Below, piece by piece: positions 21,594 to 31,560 of a stretch of 64,000 bases of DNA (its first letter is position 1; each line of letters starts with the position of its first letter). The DNA is from an uncultured Mycoplasmatota bacterium (GTDB taxonomy: Bacteria; Bacillota_I; Bacilli_A; Izemoplasmatales; Izemoplasmataceae), in NCBI GenBank assembly GCA_913062645.1, contig CAJXVW010000001.1, forward strand, positions 682,001-746,000, given 5' to 3'. The notes under the pieces were generated by a model. The model saw only the letters and a program-made list of their open reading frames with translations, ran no database searches and was not told the origin of the DNA. The translations under genes and the position numbers were made by a program.

Positions 21594-22874
21594 ATGACGT
21601 ACGCAACCGGGTTGCTTTGTACCATCTGCGGCAAGACACACCCCTATCGCGATGATCTCATGACATGCCCCGATTGTAAAGAACAGGGCATTCTTGATGT
21701 TCGATACGATTACCAGCGGATGTCTGAGGTTGTCAACCGAGCCTATTTCCAGCAGAACACACTGCGCCACATGCTACGCTACCAACCGCTGATGACGATT
21801 GCATCATATGATGCTCAAACGACGCTGCAAGTTGGGTGGACACCGCTGTATCGCTCCACAAGCTTGTCCAAGGAACTCGGTCTTCCACACCTGTACTTCA
21901 AGGATGAAGGCGTCAATCCAACGGCTTCGCTCAAGGACCGCGCCAGTCTCGTTGCCTGCTTGAAAGCAATCGAAGGCGGTCATCGGACCATTTGTTGCAG
22001 TTCAACCGGCAATGCAGCATCCAGCCTCGCCGGCAATGCTGCGAAATTGAATCTGAACAGCGTCATCTTCGTTCCCGGCCGATCGCCACTCGGCAAGCAA
22101 GCCCAAATGCTCGCCTTCGGTGCCGACGTGATCCCCGTTGACGCCGATTACAATACCACCTACGAAACGTCGAAACAATTCATCGATGCCTATGGTTGGT
22201 ACAATCGCAATGCCGCGATCAATCCCCATCTGGTCGAAGGCAAGAAGACGGTGGCTTTGGAAATTGCCGAACAACTTGATTTTCAACCGATTCACGCGGT
22301 GTTTGTATCGGTGGGCGATGGGTGCACGATTTATGGCGTGTACAAAGGTTTCTTCGATCTGTGGAATCTCGGTCTCATCGAGTACATCCCCCAAATCTAT
22401 GGCGTGCAAAGCAGTGGTTGCGCTCCGTTCGTAGAAGCGTACCAAGACGATCGCGAACTGCGCCCCGTCGCGGAATCGACCCTGGCGGACAGCATCGCCG
22501 TCGGGGTCCCGCGCAATCCCGTCAAGGGGATGTGGGCGGTTACCAAATCCAACGGTCGCTACCTGGCGGTCAGCGACGAGGACATTCTAGCCGCACAGCG
22601 AGAAATGGCGGCGACCGAAGGACTGTTTTGCGAACCGGCGGGAGCCACCGGCTACGCCGGTCTGAAGCAAGCCCTGAAACAAGGATGGATCGATCGCGAT
22701 GACCGCGTGGTCGTCATCGCCACCGGCAACGGTCTTAAGGATACCAAGACGTTCCTGGCCCATGCCAATCCCCGTTCCGCCATCGATCCCGATCAACTCC
22801 ATCGACACATGCAAGCGGACGTTCCGTTTGAAACCATACTACAAGACATTGACAGAAGAGGTGAATCATCATGA
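21594..22874 (+). CDS. threonine synthase-like fold-type II PLP enzyme with N-terminal zinc ribbon
   Basis: 'CTICGKTHPYRDDLMTCPDCKEQG' Cys4; 'FKDEGVNPTASLKDRASLVACLKAIE' PLP Lys; 'CSSTGNAASSLAGNAA'. Confidence 0.85.
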   Translation: MTYATGLLCTICGKTHPYRDDLMTCPDCKEQGILDVRYDYQRMSEVVNRAYFQQNTLRHMLRYQPLMTIASYDAQTTLQVGWTPLYRSTSLSKELGLPHLYFKDEGVNPTASLKDRASLVACLKAIEGGHRTICCSSTGNAASSLAGNAAKLNLNSVIFVPGRSPLGKQAQMLAFGADVIPVDADYNTTYETSKQFIDAYGWYNRNAAINPHLVEGKKTVALEIAEQLDFQPIHAVFVSVGDGCTIYGVYKGFFDLWNLGLIEYIPQIYGVQSSGCAPFVEAYQDDRELRPVAESTLADSIAVGVPRNPVKGMWAVTKSNGRYLAVSDEDILAAQREMAATEGLFCEPAGATGYAGLKQALKQGWIDRDDRVVVIATGNGLKDTKTFLAHANPRSAIDPDQLHRHMQADVPFETILQDIDRRGESS

Positions 22875-24235
22875 ATCAGATACCATTCGGTCCGACGTAT
22901 GACGAGATGCTGGATCCGTCCAGACTCGATCCGGACCTGCGCAAACGCGCGCTTGCGGCACGAGACAACGAACTCGACCCGCTCAACTTGTTCAACATCA
23001 CGTGGAAGGACGAACGCAATCAGGTCCGCAAGATCGTTCTGCCCAAGGAACTCACCGGTGTGGAGGCCAACATCGTCGTGCTCATCGGCAAGCATTTCCC
23101 ATCGGGAAGTCACAAGGTCGGTCCCGCCTACAGCACGCTCATCGAAGGCTGTGTCGACAATGAGATCGTTCCCGGCGAACACACCATTCTCGGCCCTTCG
23201 ACGGGCAATTTCGGAATCGGTGTGTCCTACATCTGCAACCTCATGAACTACGAAGCAATCGTCATCATGCCCGACAACATGAGCAAGGAGCGGTATCAGC
23301 GCATTCAGAAATACGGCGCCAAGCTCGATCTCACGCCGGGTACCGAAAGCGACGTCATTCTGACGCTCGAACGCACCTATGAACTGAAAAAGAATCCATC
23401 GTATCGTTCGCTGGCACAGTTTGAACTGCTGCCCAACTACCGGTTCCATCGACATGTCACCGGGGAGAGTTGTGTGGAAGCCGTCAAAGGCATCGGTAAC
23501 TCCCGCATCGCAGCGTTCACAAGCGCTGTTGGCAGCGCTGGAACGATTGCCGCCGGAGATCAGATCAAGACGCATTTTCCGGAATGCAAAGTGGTGGCGT
23601 TGGAACCGTACGAATGTTCGACGCTCACCAATGGCGGTCGCGGACAACACCGCATCGAGGGCATCGGCGACAAGATGTGCACGCTCATCCACAATGTACT
23701 CAATACCGACTTCATCGCCCAGATCAAGGACGATGACACGATCAAAGCATTGAAAATCATCCACGACGGCATTGACGTGCTCGTTGAACAAGGCATTGAT
23801 CGTGACACCGCGCTGGAACTGGCCGACACCTTCGGACCAAGTGGTCTGTGCAACGTCATCGGAGCCATCAAGATGGCCAAACATCTCCGTCTCGGGGCCG
23901 ATGACAATGTCGTGACCGTTGCGACCGACGGGTTCGACCGCTATGAAAGCGTACTGGAAGATCTGGAGCAACGTTATCTCGAAACCGAAGATTTCGTCCT
24001 GCGTCGCTGGTTCCATGACATATTCCGTAAAATCGGAAACGAGGACGTGTACGATTTCCGCACGCCCGAACGGAAACAACAGCTGTTCCATCAAAAAGAA
24101 CTGGACTGGCTCAAGTTCGGTTATGACAAAGCGTATCTCGACCGCATGAAACAGCCCTCCTTCTGGGATGCCGAATACCGCAAGATCGAGTATTACAACG
24201 ACCGCATCAAAGCGCTCAGAGGAGACGGATCATGA
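22871..24235 (+). CDS. fold-type II PLP-dependent lyase/synthase-like enzyme (cysteine synthase-like)
   Basis: '[23 protein letters not shown]' PLP Lys, '[19 protein letters not shown]' phosphate loop, '[20 protein letters not shown]'. Confidence 0.8.
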   Translation: MNQIPFGPTYDEMLDPSRLDPDLRKRALAARDNELDPLNLFNITWKDERNQVRKIVLPKELTGVEANIVVLIGKHFPSGSHKVGPAYSTLIEGCVDNEIVPGEHTILGPSTGNFGIGVSYICNLMNYEAIVIMPDNMSKERYQRIQKYGAKLDLTPGTESDVILTLERTYELKKNPSYRSLAQFELLPNYRFHRHVTGESCVEAVKGIGNSRIAAFTSAVGSAGTIAAGDQIKTHFPECKVVALEPYECSTLTNGGRGQHRIEGIGDKMCTLIHNVLNTDFIAQIKDDDTIKALKIIHDGIDVLVEQGIDRDTALELADTFGPSGLCNVIGAIKMAKHLRLGADDNVVTVATDGFDRYESVLEDLEQRYLETEDFVLRRWFHDIFRKIGNEDVYDFRTPERKQQLFHQKELDWLKFGYDKAYLDRMKQPSFWDAEYRKIEYYNDRIKALRGDGS

Positions 24236-25452
24236 ACCTTGCCGATCGGATTCGCGAACGCGCGGAACACTATCGCGATGACATCAGCGCGTTTCTCCGC
24301 GACATGATCCGCATTCCCTCGGAAAGTTGCGAAGAGGGAGCCGTCATCGCCCGCATCAAAGCGGAAATGGAAGCCGTCGGCTTCGATCGCATCGAGATCG
24401 ATCCGATGGGCAACATTCTCGGCTACATCGGAACCGGACCTCGTCTGATCGCAATGGACGCGCACATCGACACGGTTGGTGTCGGCGAACGTCGCAATTG
24501 GGACTACGATCCCTACGACAGCTACGAAGATGACGACATCATCGTCGGCCGCGGTGCGAGTGATCAGGAAGGCGGCATGGCGTCGATGGTCTACGCCGCC
24601 AAAATCATCCAAGATCTTGATCTCGCCAAGGATTACACGTTGCTCATCACCGGGACCGTCCAGGAAGAAGATTGCGATGGTTTGTGCTGGCAGTACATCA
24701 TTGAAGAATCGAACATTCGACCGGAGTTCGTGGTCATCACCGAACCGACCAGCTGCCGGATTTACCGCGGTCACCGCGGTCGCATGGAAATCAAGGTGTC
24801 GGTCGGTGGCGTCAGCTGTCACGGCAGTGCCCCCGAACGAGGCGACAACGCGATTTTCAAGATGGCGCCGATCCTCCAGGAACTCGAGCAACTGCATCCC
24901 CGTCTGAAACACGACGATTTTCTCGGCAAGGGATCGCTCACGGTGAGTGAAATCTTCTATTCTTCGCCATCCCGCTGCGCCGTCGCCGATGGCTGTTCGA
25001 TCTCCGTCGACCGCCGCTTGACGGCCGGTGAAACCTACGACAGTGCCCTTGCTGAAATCCGCGCGCTGCCATCGGTTCAAGCAGCCGGCGCCGTGGTCGA
25101 GATGTACGATTACGCGCGTCCGTCCTACACCGGACTCACCTATCCGACCAAGGCCTTTTTCCCAACCTGGGTGTTGCCGGAGGACCATCCCGTGTGCCAG
25201 GCGACGATCGCCAGTTATCGGGCTTTGTTCCGGGCCGAACCGATCGTCGACAAATGGACGTTCTCGACCAACGCGGTCTCGATCATGGGCCGCTACAACA
25301 TCCCGTGCATCGGCTTTGGACCCGGTCACGAAGATCAAGCCCACGCACCCAACGAGCGAACCTGGAAAAACGAACTGGTTGAGGCGGCGGCGATGTACGC
25401 GATGATACCCACGACATTTCTCACCCTCAACAAGAAGGAGACAGGACAATGA
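24232..25452 (+). CDS. ygeY: YgeY-like M20-family hydrolase
   Basis: '[22 protein letters not shown]', '[53 protein letters not shown]', '[16 protein letters not shown]'; neighbour of ygeW-like gene. Confidence 0.85.
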   Translation: MNLADRIRERAEHYRDDISAFLRDMIRIPSESCEEGAVIARIKAEMEAVGFDRIEIDPMGNILGYIGTGPRLIAMDAHIDTVGVGERRNWDYDPYDSYEDDDIIVGRGASDQEGGMASMVYAAKIIQDLDLAKDYTLLITGTVQEEDCDGLCWQYIIEESNIRPEFVVITEPTSCRIYRGHRGRMEIKVSVGGVSCHGSAPERGDNAIFKMAPILQELEQLHPRLKHDDFLGKGSLTVSEIFYSSPSRCAVADGCSISVDRRLTAGETYDSALAEIRALPSVQAAGAVVEMYDYARPSYTGLTYPTKAFFPTWVLPEDHPVCQATIASYRALFRAEPIVDKWTFSTNAVSIMGRYNIPCIGFGPGHEDQAHAPNERTWKNELVEAAAMYAMIPTTFLTLNKKETGQ

Positions 25453-26432
25453 AACCACGGTTCAAAGGCAAACACTTCATCACCCTCGAGGACTGGAGCA
25501 AGGATGAAATCGACGTTCTCCTCAAGGTCTCGAACGAACTGAAACGCCAGTTCTACAACAACGACATCACCGATTACCTCAAGAACAAGACATCGTTTCT
25601 GATGTTTTTCGAACAATCGACCAGAACCCGCAACTCGATGGAAGCCGGCATCGCTCAACTGGGCGGTCACGCCAACTTTCTTGACACCTCGACAATGCAG
25701 ATCTCGCACGGTGAGAGTGCCAAGGACACGGCCGTCATCCTCTCCAGTTACGGCCACGGCATCGCCTGCCGCAACTGTTTCTGGGGCGTCGGCAACCAGT
25801 ATCTCAATGCGATGGCCAAACACGCCACGGTACCCGTCATGAACCTCCAGGACGATCTCTATCATCCGATGCAGGGTCTGGCCGATCTGATGACGATTCA
25901 GGAAGTATTCCCAGAAGGCAAACGGATCAAGGTCTCGATCATCTGGGCATATGCGAAAAGCCACAAGAAACCGATCAGCGTGCCGCTCACGCAAATTCTC
26001 CTGTTCCCGCGTTACGCAATGGATGTCACGCTCGCCTATCCCGAAGGTTACGATCTTCCCGACTGGGCCATCACCAAAGCCAGACAAAACGCCGAACAAG
26101 GCGGCGGAACGTTCCGCATCACCCACGACATGGCCGAGGCGTATCAGGACGCCGACGTCGTAATCCCGAAAAACTGGGGCAGCTGGGTCACCAACCAGTC
26201 GTCCGAGGTCATCGACGACTTGCTCGAATCCTACAAGGACTGGAAATGCACCGAAGCGATGATCGCGCTCGCCAGCCCCGATGTCAAATACATGCACGCC
26301 CTGCCCGCCGACCGCGGCAACGAGGTGGAGGACAGCGTCATCGACGGTCCTCACTCGATCGTCTATCAGGAGGCGGAAAACCGACTGCATACGGCCAAGG
26401 CCGTGATGGTCATGACCATGGGCGACAAATAG
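25449..26432 (+). CDS. ygeW: YgeW-like knotted carbamoyltransferase
   Basis: '[64 protein letters not shown]', '[14 protein letters not shown]'. Confidence 0.9.
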   Translation: MKPRFKGKHFITLEDWSKDEIDVLLKVSNELKRQFYNNDITDYLKNKTSFLMFFEQSTRTRNSMEAGIAQLGGHANFLDTSTMQISHGESAKDTAVILSSYGHGIACRNCFWGVGNQYLNAMAKHATVPVMNLQDDLYHPMQGLADLMTIQEVFPEGKRIKVSIIWAYAKSHKKPISVPLTQILLFPRYAMDVTLAYPEGYDLPDWAITKARQNAEQGGGTFRITHDMAEAYQDADVVIPKNWGSWVTNQSSEVIDDLLESYKDWKCTEAMIALASPDVKYMHALPADRGNEVEDSVIDGPHSIVYQEAENRLHTAKAVMVMTMGDK

Positions 26433-26447
26433 AAAGGACGAGATGGT

Positions 26448-26912
26448 ATGAACAAATTCATGACCGTAGCGGTTCAAGAAGCGTTCCAAGGCATGCGCGC
26501 CGGCGACGGCGGGCCATTCGGGGCCGTCATCGTCAAAGACGGTGAAATCATCGCAACCGGTCACAACGAGGTGCTGAAGACCAACGATCCGACCGCCCAC
26601 GCCGAGGTCGTCGCGATTCGCAAAGCGACCGCCAAACTCGGCCGCTTCGACTTGTCGGATTGTGAAATCTACTCGAGCTGCGAACCGTGTCCGATGTGCT
26701 TCGCCGCGATTCACTGGGCGAAGATGAAACGACTTTACTTTGGAGCGTCACGTTACGACGCCGCGGCGATTGATTTTGACGATCAGTACATCTACGACGT
26801 CATCAACAAGACCGCGACCAAAGAGCAAGTCGAGATTCATACGATCGATTGCGACCACTGTTTAGAGCCGTTCAGAGAGTGGCAGAACAAACAGGACAAG
26901 ACCCAATACTAA
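26448..26912 (+). CDS. guaD: guanine deaminase (cytidine-deaminase-fold, GuaD type)
   Basis: 'GGPFGAVIVKDGEIIATGHNEVLKTNDPTAHAEVVAIRKA', 'CEIYSSCEPCPMCFAAIHWAKM', C-terminal 'EPFREWQNKQDKTQY' as in Bacillus GuaD. Confidence 0.9.
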   Translation: MNKFMTVAVQEAFQGMRAGDGGPFGAVIVKDGEIIATGHNEVLKTNDPTAHAEVVAIRKATAKLGRFDLSDCEIYSSCEPCPMCFAAIHWAKMKRLYFGASRYDAAAIDFDDQYIYDVINKTATKEQVEIHTIDCDHCLEPFREWQNKQDKTQY

Positions 26913-26917
26913 AACAA

Positions 26918-26946
26918 AAAGGCTATCGGTTTGATAGCCTTTTTCG
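26918..26946 (+). terminator. Rho-independent terminator closing the purine locus
   Basis: AAAGGCTATC-GGTTT-GATAGCCTTT then T's. Confidence 0.85.
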
Positions 26947-27043
26947 TTACCTCTGATTTTGGTGGTTAATGATCATGCGTGGTTTTGAAACATTGTATTG
27001 ATTTGGTTTTAAAGGAAGGAGTAGTCAGACTATATGCTACTGG

Positions 27044-28684
27044 TCAATCTTCCTGAAAACAACTTCCGCCGATGAATTCCCGCAACAGCGAGTTGTTCGG
27101 AACGAACTTGTCGTCGATGTCGACAAAATACTTCAGAAACTTGATCAGCCGGTTGGCGGTGATGAAGTGTTCGCTGTCGTTGGGAATCTCCTGCAATGTC
27201 GGGAGCGCATATTTCTTCAGCACGTTCAGTTCGTACTGAAGCCCGGAGTTGTACACGAAGTCGGCATGTTCCTGGTTGGGGTAGATCCAGCGGAACTCAC
27301 CAGCACGGACGCTGTCCCACATGGTGATCGTGCGCAGTGCCGATGCGTTGCGGAACTGATGGTCGCGGACGATCCGGCGGAGCAGGCGTAAATTGGTGAT
27401 GCTGATCGGATTATGGTTATCGAGATTCAATTGGAGTTGTGGACTGATGTAGATCTTGTAGGTCTGTTCCTTGGGGATCCGGTTCGTCAGTTCGTTGTTC
27501 AAGGCATGGATGCCCTCGATGATGATCGGGTTGTCTTCGGTGACTTTCAGTTTACGATATCCACCGCGTTCCTTGGTCGTGAAGTCAAAGATCGGCAGAT
27601 CGACTTCCACGCCGGCGATCAAATCCATCATGTTCTGGTTGAACAGTTCGACGTCGAGGGCGTGGATGTGTTCGAGATCGACGCTGCCGTCGGGTTCTTT
27701 GGGAATCAGATCGCGCGCAAGGTAATAGTCGTCGAGGCTGATCGTAATCGGGCGCAAACCACGGGTCATCAGTTCAATGCGCAACCGGTTCGAGAACGTC
27801 GTTTTGCCGCTCGAGGACGGACCGGCGATGGCAATCAGACGGATCTGTTGCTTGTTCTTGGCGATGCGATCGCCGAGTTCGGTGAGAAGTGCGTTGTGTT
27901 TCGCTTCGCACATGTGAACGAAGTCGACCACGCTGTTGGCGTGGACGTGTCGGTTCAAATTGGCGATCGTGTCGGCTTCGACGACACTCGCCCAGACGCT
28001 GGCGCGACGCAATGTGTCAATGTATTTGGGAGCGGCCTGATAGGGCGGAATCACGCCGTCTGCCTCGGCACGGGGATATTGAATCAGGAATCCGATGTCG
28101 AAGGGGAACATGTGAAACTCGGCCAAGTATCCCGTGGATGGCACCATGTAGCTGTACATGTAGTTCATGTATCCGTCACAGGTGTAGAAATGGACGGTGT
28201 CATCGGGGCGATAGTTGAGAATGTCGATGCGGTCCTCGTAATGGTTGTCTTCGTAGAAGGCTTTGGCTTCTTCGGTTGTGACGGATTTGCGGACGAACGG
28301 CAGATCGAGTTTGACAAGCCGCTCCATTTCCGCACCGATGGTCTTCAGGATATCCTTGATGTCCGCTTCAAGATCGTTGACGATGTAACAGAAAATCGAT
28401 CGTGAAACGGAGTATTTGAATTTGATCTGATAGTCGGGATAGACGTTGTGAAAAGCCATTGCGATCAGATATCGCAAGCTGGCTTCGTAGACGTGGACAA
28501 CCTCCCGGTTGTCGAGCGTCAGAAACTCCACGTCGGCGTCGTAAGCGAACTTGTAGGACATTTCGCGGAGACGATTGTTGACGCGGGCGACCGGATATTT
28601 GTGGTCGGGATCTTCAATCAGATCGCGCAGACGGATCGCCTGATCGAACTGGACTTCGGTGTTGTTGTAGCGGATGGTAAACAT
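27044..28684 (-). CDS. TGS-domain plus uridine kinase-like nucleoside kinase
   Basis: N-terminal TGS-like region; 'IAIAGPSSSGKTTFSNRLRIELMTRGLRPITISLDDYY', 'IIIEGIHALNNELT'; start MFTIRYNN with AGGAGGTGGC RBS. Confidence 0.85.
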   Translation of the reverse strand: MFTIRYNNTEVQFDQAIRLRDLIEDPDHKYPVARVNNRLREMSYKFAYDADVEFLTLDNREVVHVYEASLRYLIAMAFHNVYPDYQIKFKYSVSRSIFCYIVNDLEADIKDILKTIGAEMERLVKLDLPFVRKSVTTEEAKAFYEDNHYEDRIDILNYRPDDTVHFYTCDGYMNYMYSYMVPSTGYLAEFHMFPFDIGFLIQYPRAEADGVIPPYQAAPKYIDTLRRASVWASVVEADTIANLNRHVHANSVVDFVHMCEAKHNALLTELGDRIAKNKQQIRLIAIAGPSSSGKTTFSNRLRIELMTRGLRPITISLDDYYLARDLIPKEPDGSVDLEHIHALDVELFNQNMMDLIAGVEVDLPIFDFTTKERGGYRKLKVTEDNPIIIEGIHALNNELTNRIPKEQTYKIYISPQLQLNLDNHNPISITNLRLLRRIVRDHQFRNASALRTITMWDSVRAGEFRWIYPNQEHADFVYNSGLQYELNVLKKYALPTLQEIPNDSEHFITANRLIKFLKYFVDIDDKFVPNNSLLREFIGGSCFQED

Positions 28685-28832
28685 ATCGCCACCTCCTTCG
28701 GGGGGACTTTTCATTTTATTACATCGACGGCGGTTTGTAAAGGGTTTTCATCAAGATTGCAATGGGGACTGGGCAAATCAACCAAGTCGCGGTATAATGG
28801 AACACAGAAGTTCACCAAAAGGAGGTACCGAG

Positions 28833-29726
28833 ATGACTCGCACGCAGTTTGCCGGATTGGTCGTGATCAGCGCCCTGTGGGGCAGCTCGTTTTTGTTCAT
28901 GCGCGTGTTGTCACCGGTCCTCGGACCGATCTTCACCGCCAGTTTTCGCCTGTTGTTCGCAGCGTTATCGCTCGGCATCGTGTTTGTGATTCGCGGTGAG
29001 CGTCTGGATTGGAAAGCCCATTGGAAATGGTTCTGGCTGATCGGTTTGATCAACTCGGCGATTCCCTTTGTGCTGTACAGCTTCGCCGCCCTTCACCTTC
29101 AGGCGAGCTTGAGCGTCATCCTCAACTCGACCGCTCCGATGTTCGGCATGGTCTATGGCGCGTTGCTGCTCAACGAAGTGGTGACGAGCCGCAAGTTGTT
29201 CGGGCTGCTCTTGGGGACGATCGGCGTCGCGATCATTTCAACCGTCCGCACCGTCACGTCCGACGGCCTGTTGTACGTCGCGATTGCCGCCTGCGTTCTC
29301 GCCTCCAGCATGTATGGGCTCAGTGGTGCCGTAATCAAACGTCATGTCGCGCACATCGAATCGTCGCACCTGGTACTGGGGTCGATGCTGTTTGGCGGCA
29401 TCAGTCTCCTGCCGTTTGGATTGCTTGCTCCCATCCGGGAACCGATCACGGCTTCGATCGTCGGCCTGTTGGCCTTGTTTGGCGCCCTTGGGACGGCGAC
29501 CGCCTATATGATCTACTTTCGCTTGATCCGTGACGTCGGTCCCGTCAAAGCGCTGATGACAACGTATCTGATGCCGGTCTTCGGTGTGGTGTTTGGCGCG
29601 TTGATTCTGAATGAGACGATCACCTGGCGAATGGGTCTCGGACTGGCCGTCATCCTCGGCGGCATCTACCTGATCACTTCGCGACGCACACGCGTCATTG
29701 ACGAACCTTTCCCGCCGGGTGTATAA
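28833..29726 (+). CDS. EamA/DMT-family transporter
   Basis: 'LVVISALWGSSFLFMRVLSPVLGPIFTASFRLLFAAL', ten hydrophobic segments, duplicated EamA pattern; AAAAGGAGG RBS. Confidence 0.88.
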   Translation: MTRTQFAGLVVISALWGSSFLFMRVLSPVLGPIFTASFRLLFAALSLGIVFVIRGERLDWKAHWKWFWLIGLINSAIPFVLYSFAALHLQASLSVILNSTAPMFGMVYGALLLNEVVTSRKLFGLLLGTIGVAIISTVRTVTSDGLLYVAIAACVLASSMYGLSGAVIKRHVAHIESSHLVLGSMLFGGISLLPFGLLAPIREPITASIVGLLALFGALGTATAYMIYFRLIRDVGPVKALMTTYLMPVFGVVFGALILNETITWRMGLGLAVILGGIYLITSRRTRVIDEPFPPGV

Positions 29727-29757
29727 TGACGGTGTAGGTGCGAGAGAGAGTGAGAGA

Positions 29758-30054
29758 ATGGATAAAAAACGAATCCACGTCGAACGTTTCGGACCGAATG
29801 ATCGTCCGTTTCGCAAAGAAGAACACCGCCGTGACCGCGATCACCGTCACCGGCGCATGCACCCCCGTCCTCCCCTTGGGAAGATGACGACGAAACTGAT
29901 CACGTCGAAAGATGAACTGGTCGCCTACGTCAATGACCTTGGCGCCAAAGGGCATCACATCGACGTATTCAAGATTGATGACGGCCTGTACAAGGTCGTT
30001 GTCGTGGAGAGTCCCCCGGATTTCGACATCGAAGTCGAAATCGACGAGGACTAA
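29758..30054 (+). CDS. small protein with His/Arg-rich N-terminus, unknown function
   Basis: 98-aa ORF 'MDKKRIHVERFGPNDRPFRKEEHRRDRDHRHRRMHPRPPLGK...'; GAGAGAGTGAGAG upstream; followed by a terminator. Confidence 0.6.
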   Translation: MDKKRIHVERFGPNDRPFRKEEHRRDRDHRHRRMHPRPPLGKMTTKLITSKDELVAYVNDLGAKGHHIDVFKIDDGLYKVVVVESPPDFDIEVEIDED

Positions 30055-30077
30055 CTAAGAATCCAGCACCTACAAAA

Positions 30078-30103
30078 AAAAGGAGCTCCACGGAGCTCCT
30101 TTT
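30078..30103. terminator. Rho-independent terminator (bidirectional)
   Basis: AAAAGGAGCTC-CACG-GAGCTCCTTTT between convergent genes. Confidence 0.8.
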
Positions 30104-30104
30104 G

Positions 30105-31505
30105 TCATGAACCGAAAATCAGGGTGACGAAATCGGGATGGTCGACGAACGGATTGCGGTTTCCTTGAATGCCGAAAATCGCTTCGTTGCGGGCGCGTTC
30201 GAACGCATCTGGCAAATCGTTGTAATGCCAGGTGAGGAGGACGCTGAGTCGACCGACAAACGGTCCGTCGTTGTTGACGTTGTCGTTGAGTTCCAGATCG
30301 AGTTCCCCGCTGCCGCCTTCGTAGCGGACCGCCATGTAGAACATCATGCGGGCGACATCGCCTTTCACTTCGTCGCGCGGTTCAAAGGAATCGCCGTCCT
30401 TGTAACAATCAGTGGTCCCGCTGACGAGCGTTCCGCCTTCGTCAAAGTCGAGATTGCCGCGGGCACCGTTGACGGGAACGAGTGTCGGGCGGATGTGATG
30501 AAGGTCGGTGTAAGCCGGTCCGCCGAGATCCTCGAGATCACCGTGACTGCGGGGCCACACATGCTCGCGGTTCCAATCGGTCTGATCACCGCCATGGTTG
30601 TCCTCGTCCATGCTGGTGCCGCTGTAAAGGAGGATGACATTGTCCGGATTGTTCGGATCTTCATCGGTGATCGCGAGCGCATCCCATAACTGGGCATACG
30701 ATAAGACGGTGTGATCATCGATCAACTCGTGCAAAAATGCTTTGAGAAGTTCACCGGTGAGACCGTCGGCGCCGGCGTAATAGCCGTCGTAGATGACGGT
30801 GGTGACTTCGGCGAGCACGACAATGGTGAATTCCAGAGTGCTCGTCACGCCATCGTACGACAGTTCGGCCGTGAGTGTGACGATGGCGTCATCGTCGCCT
30901 TCACCGGGTTGTTGAACCACACCGGTATCGGACAGATAGGCCGGTTGGTCGGACAGCCAGAGGATGCTGACGCCGTCGAGGTCGACGGGCAGCGTCAAAT
31001 CGTCGGTGACTTCGATGCCGCTGGGATACATCGGATCGGTGAGGGCGTCGGTGAGCAACACCTCGACCTCGTCGACTTTGATCTGAGCAGCCGGATCGAT
31101 GGCTTCCACACATTCGCCGTCAATCAGTTCGAATCCATCGTCACAAACGGGATCGTCCGGTTCATCGTCGACGAGCTCGGGATCAAGGAGAATCGTGACG
31201 AAAAACAGTTTTGTCATGACCTTTCCATCTTGTTCGAGTGATGCCGTCAAGACCACATCGACATCGATCGCTTGTTGGATCGTGATGAAATCATCCGACA
31301 GGACATCGGGATGATTGGCCGACCAGCGAATGGTCACACCATCTTGTTCCGTCGGCAGCTGGTAGGATTCCAGTTGCTCGGGAATCGTCAGTGCGCTGCG
31401 GACCGTTTCTAGTGTCGATTCTTCCATGGTGCTTTGATTCGGATCGCATCCGATGAGCAGCAAACCGGAGAGCAGAAGCACAAAGAACAGCAGTATTCGT
31501 TTCAT
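30105..31505 (-). CDS. lipoprotein endonuclease I (EndA/NucM-like) with N-terminal bacterial Ig-like repeats
   Basis: Lipobox 'LLLSGLLLIGC'; two 'VTIRWSANHPDVLSD' / 'VSILWLSDQPAYLSD' Ig-like modules; 'DWNREHVWPRSHGDLEDLGGPAYTDLHHIRPTLVPVNGARGNLDFDEG' endonuclease I signature. Confidence 0.92.
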   Translation of the reverse strand: MKRILLFFVLLLSGLLLIGCDPNQSTMEESTLETVRSALTIPEQLESYQLPTEQDGVTIRWSANHPDVLSDDFITIQQAIDVDVVLTASLEQDGKVMTKLFFVTILLDPELVDDEPDDPVCDDGFELIDGECVEAIDPAAQIKVDEVEVLLTDALTDPMYPSGIEVTDDLTLPVDLDGVSILWLSDQPAYLSDTGVVQQPGEGDDDAIVTLTAELSYDGVTSTLEFTIVVLAEVTTVIYDGYYAGADGLTGELLKAFLHELIDDHTVLSYAQLWDALAITDEDPNNPDNVILLYSGTSMDEDNHGGDQTDWNREHVWPRSHGDLEDLGGPAYTDLHHIRPTLVPVNGARGNLDFDEGGTLVSGTTDCYKDGDSFEPRDEVKGDVARMMFYMAVRYEGGSGELDLELNDNVNNDGPFVGRLSVLLTWHYNDLPDAFERARNEAIFGIQGNRNPFVDHPDFVTLIFGS

Positions 31506-31560
31506 GTCATCACCTCATTGCAACAGTCCATTGTACTCCAAAAGAAGCGACAATGCAATG

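Noticed and set aside
22793-26714. Long minus ORFs (433, 421, 459 aa) opposite the PLP, YgeY and YgeW genes
   Set aside because: Mirror frames of well-supported + strand genes; no RBS or family motifs.
26947-27043. Small RNA or attenuator between guaD and the nucleoside kinase
   Set aside because: Weak imperfect stems only, located at the 3' ends of convergent genes.
27413-28405. 330-aa + ORF opposite the nucleoside kinase
   Set aside because: Antisense artefact; the kinase on the minus strand has Walker A and TGS motifs.
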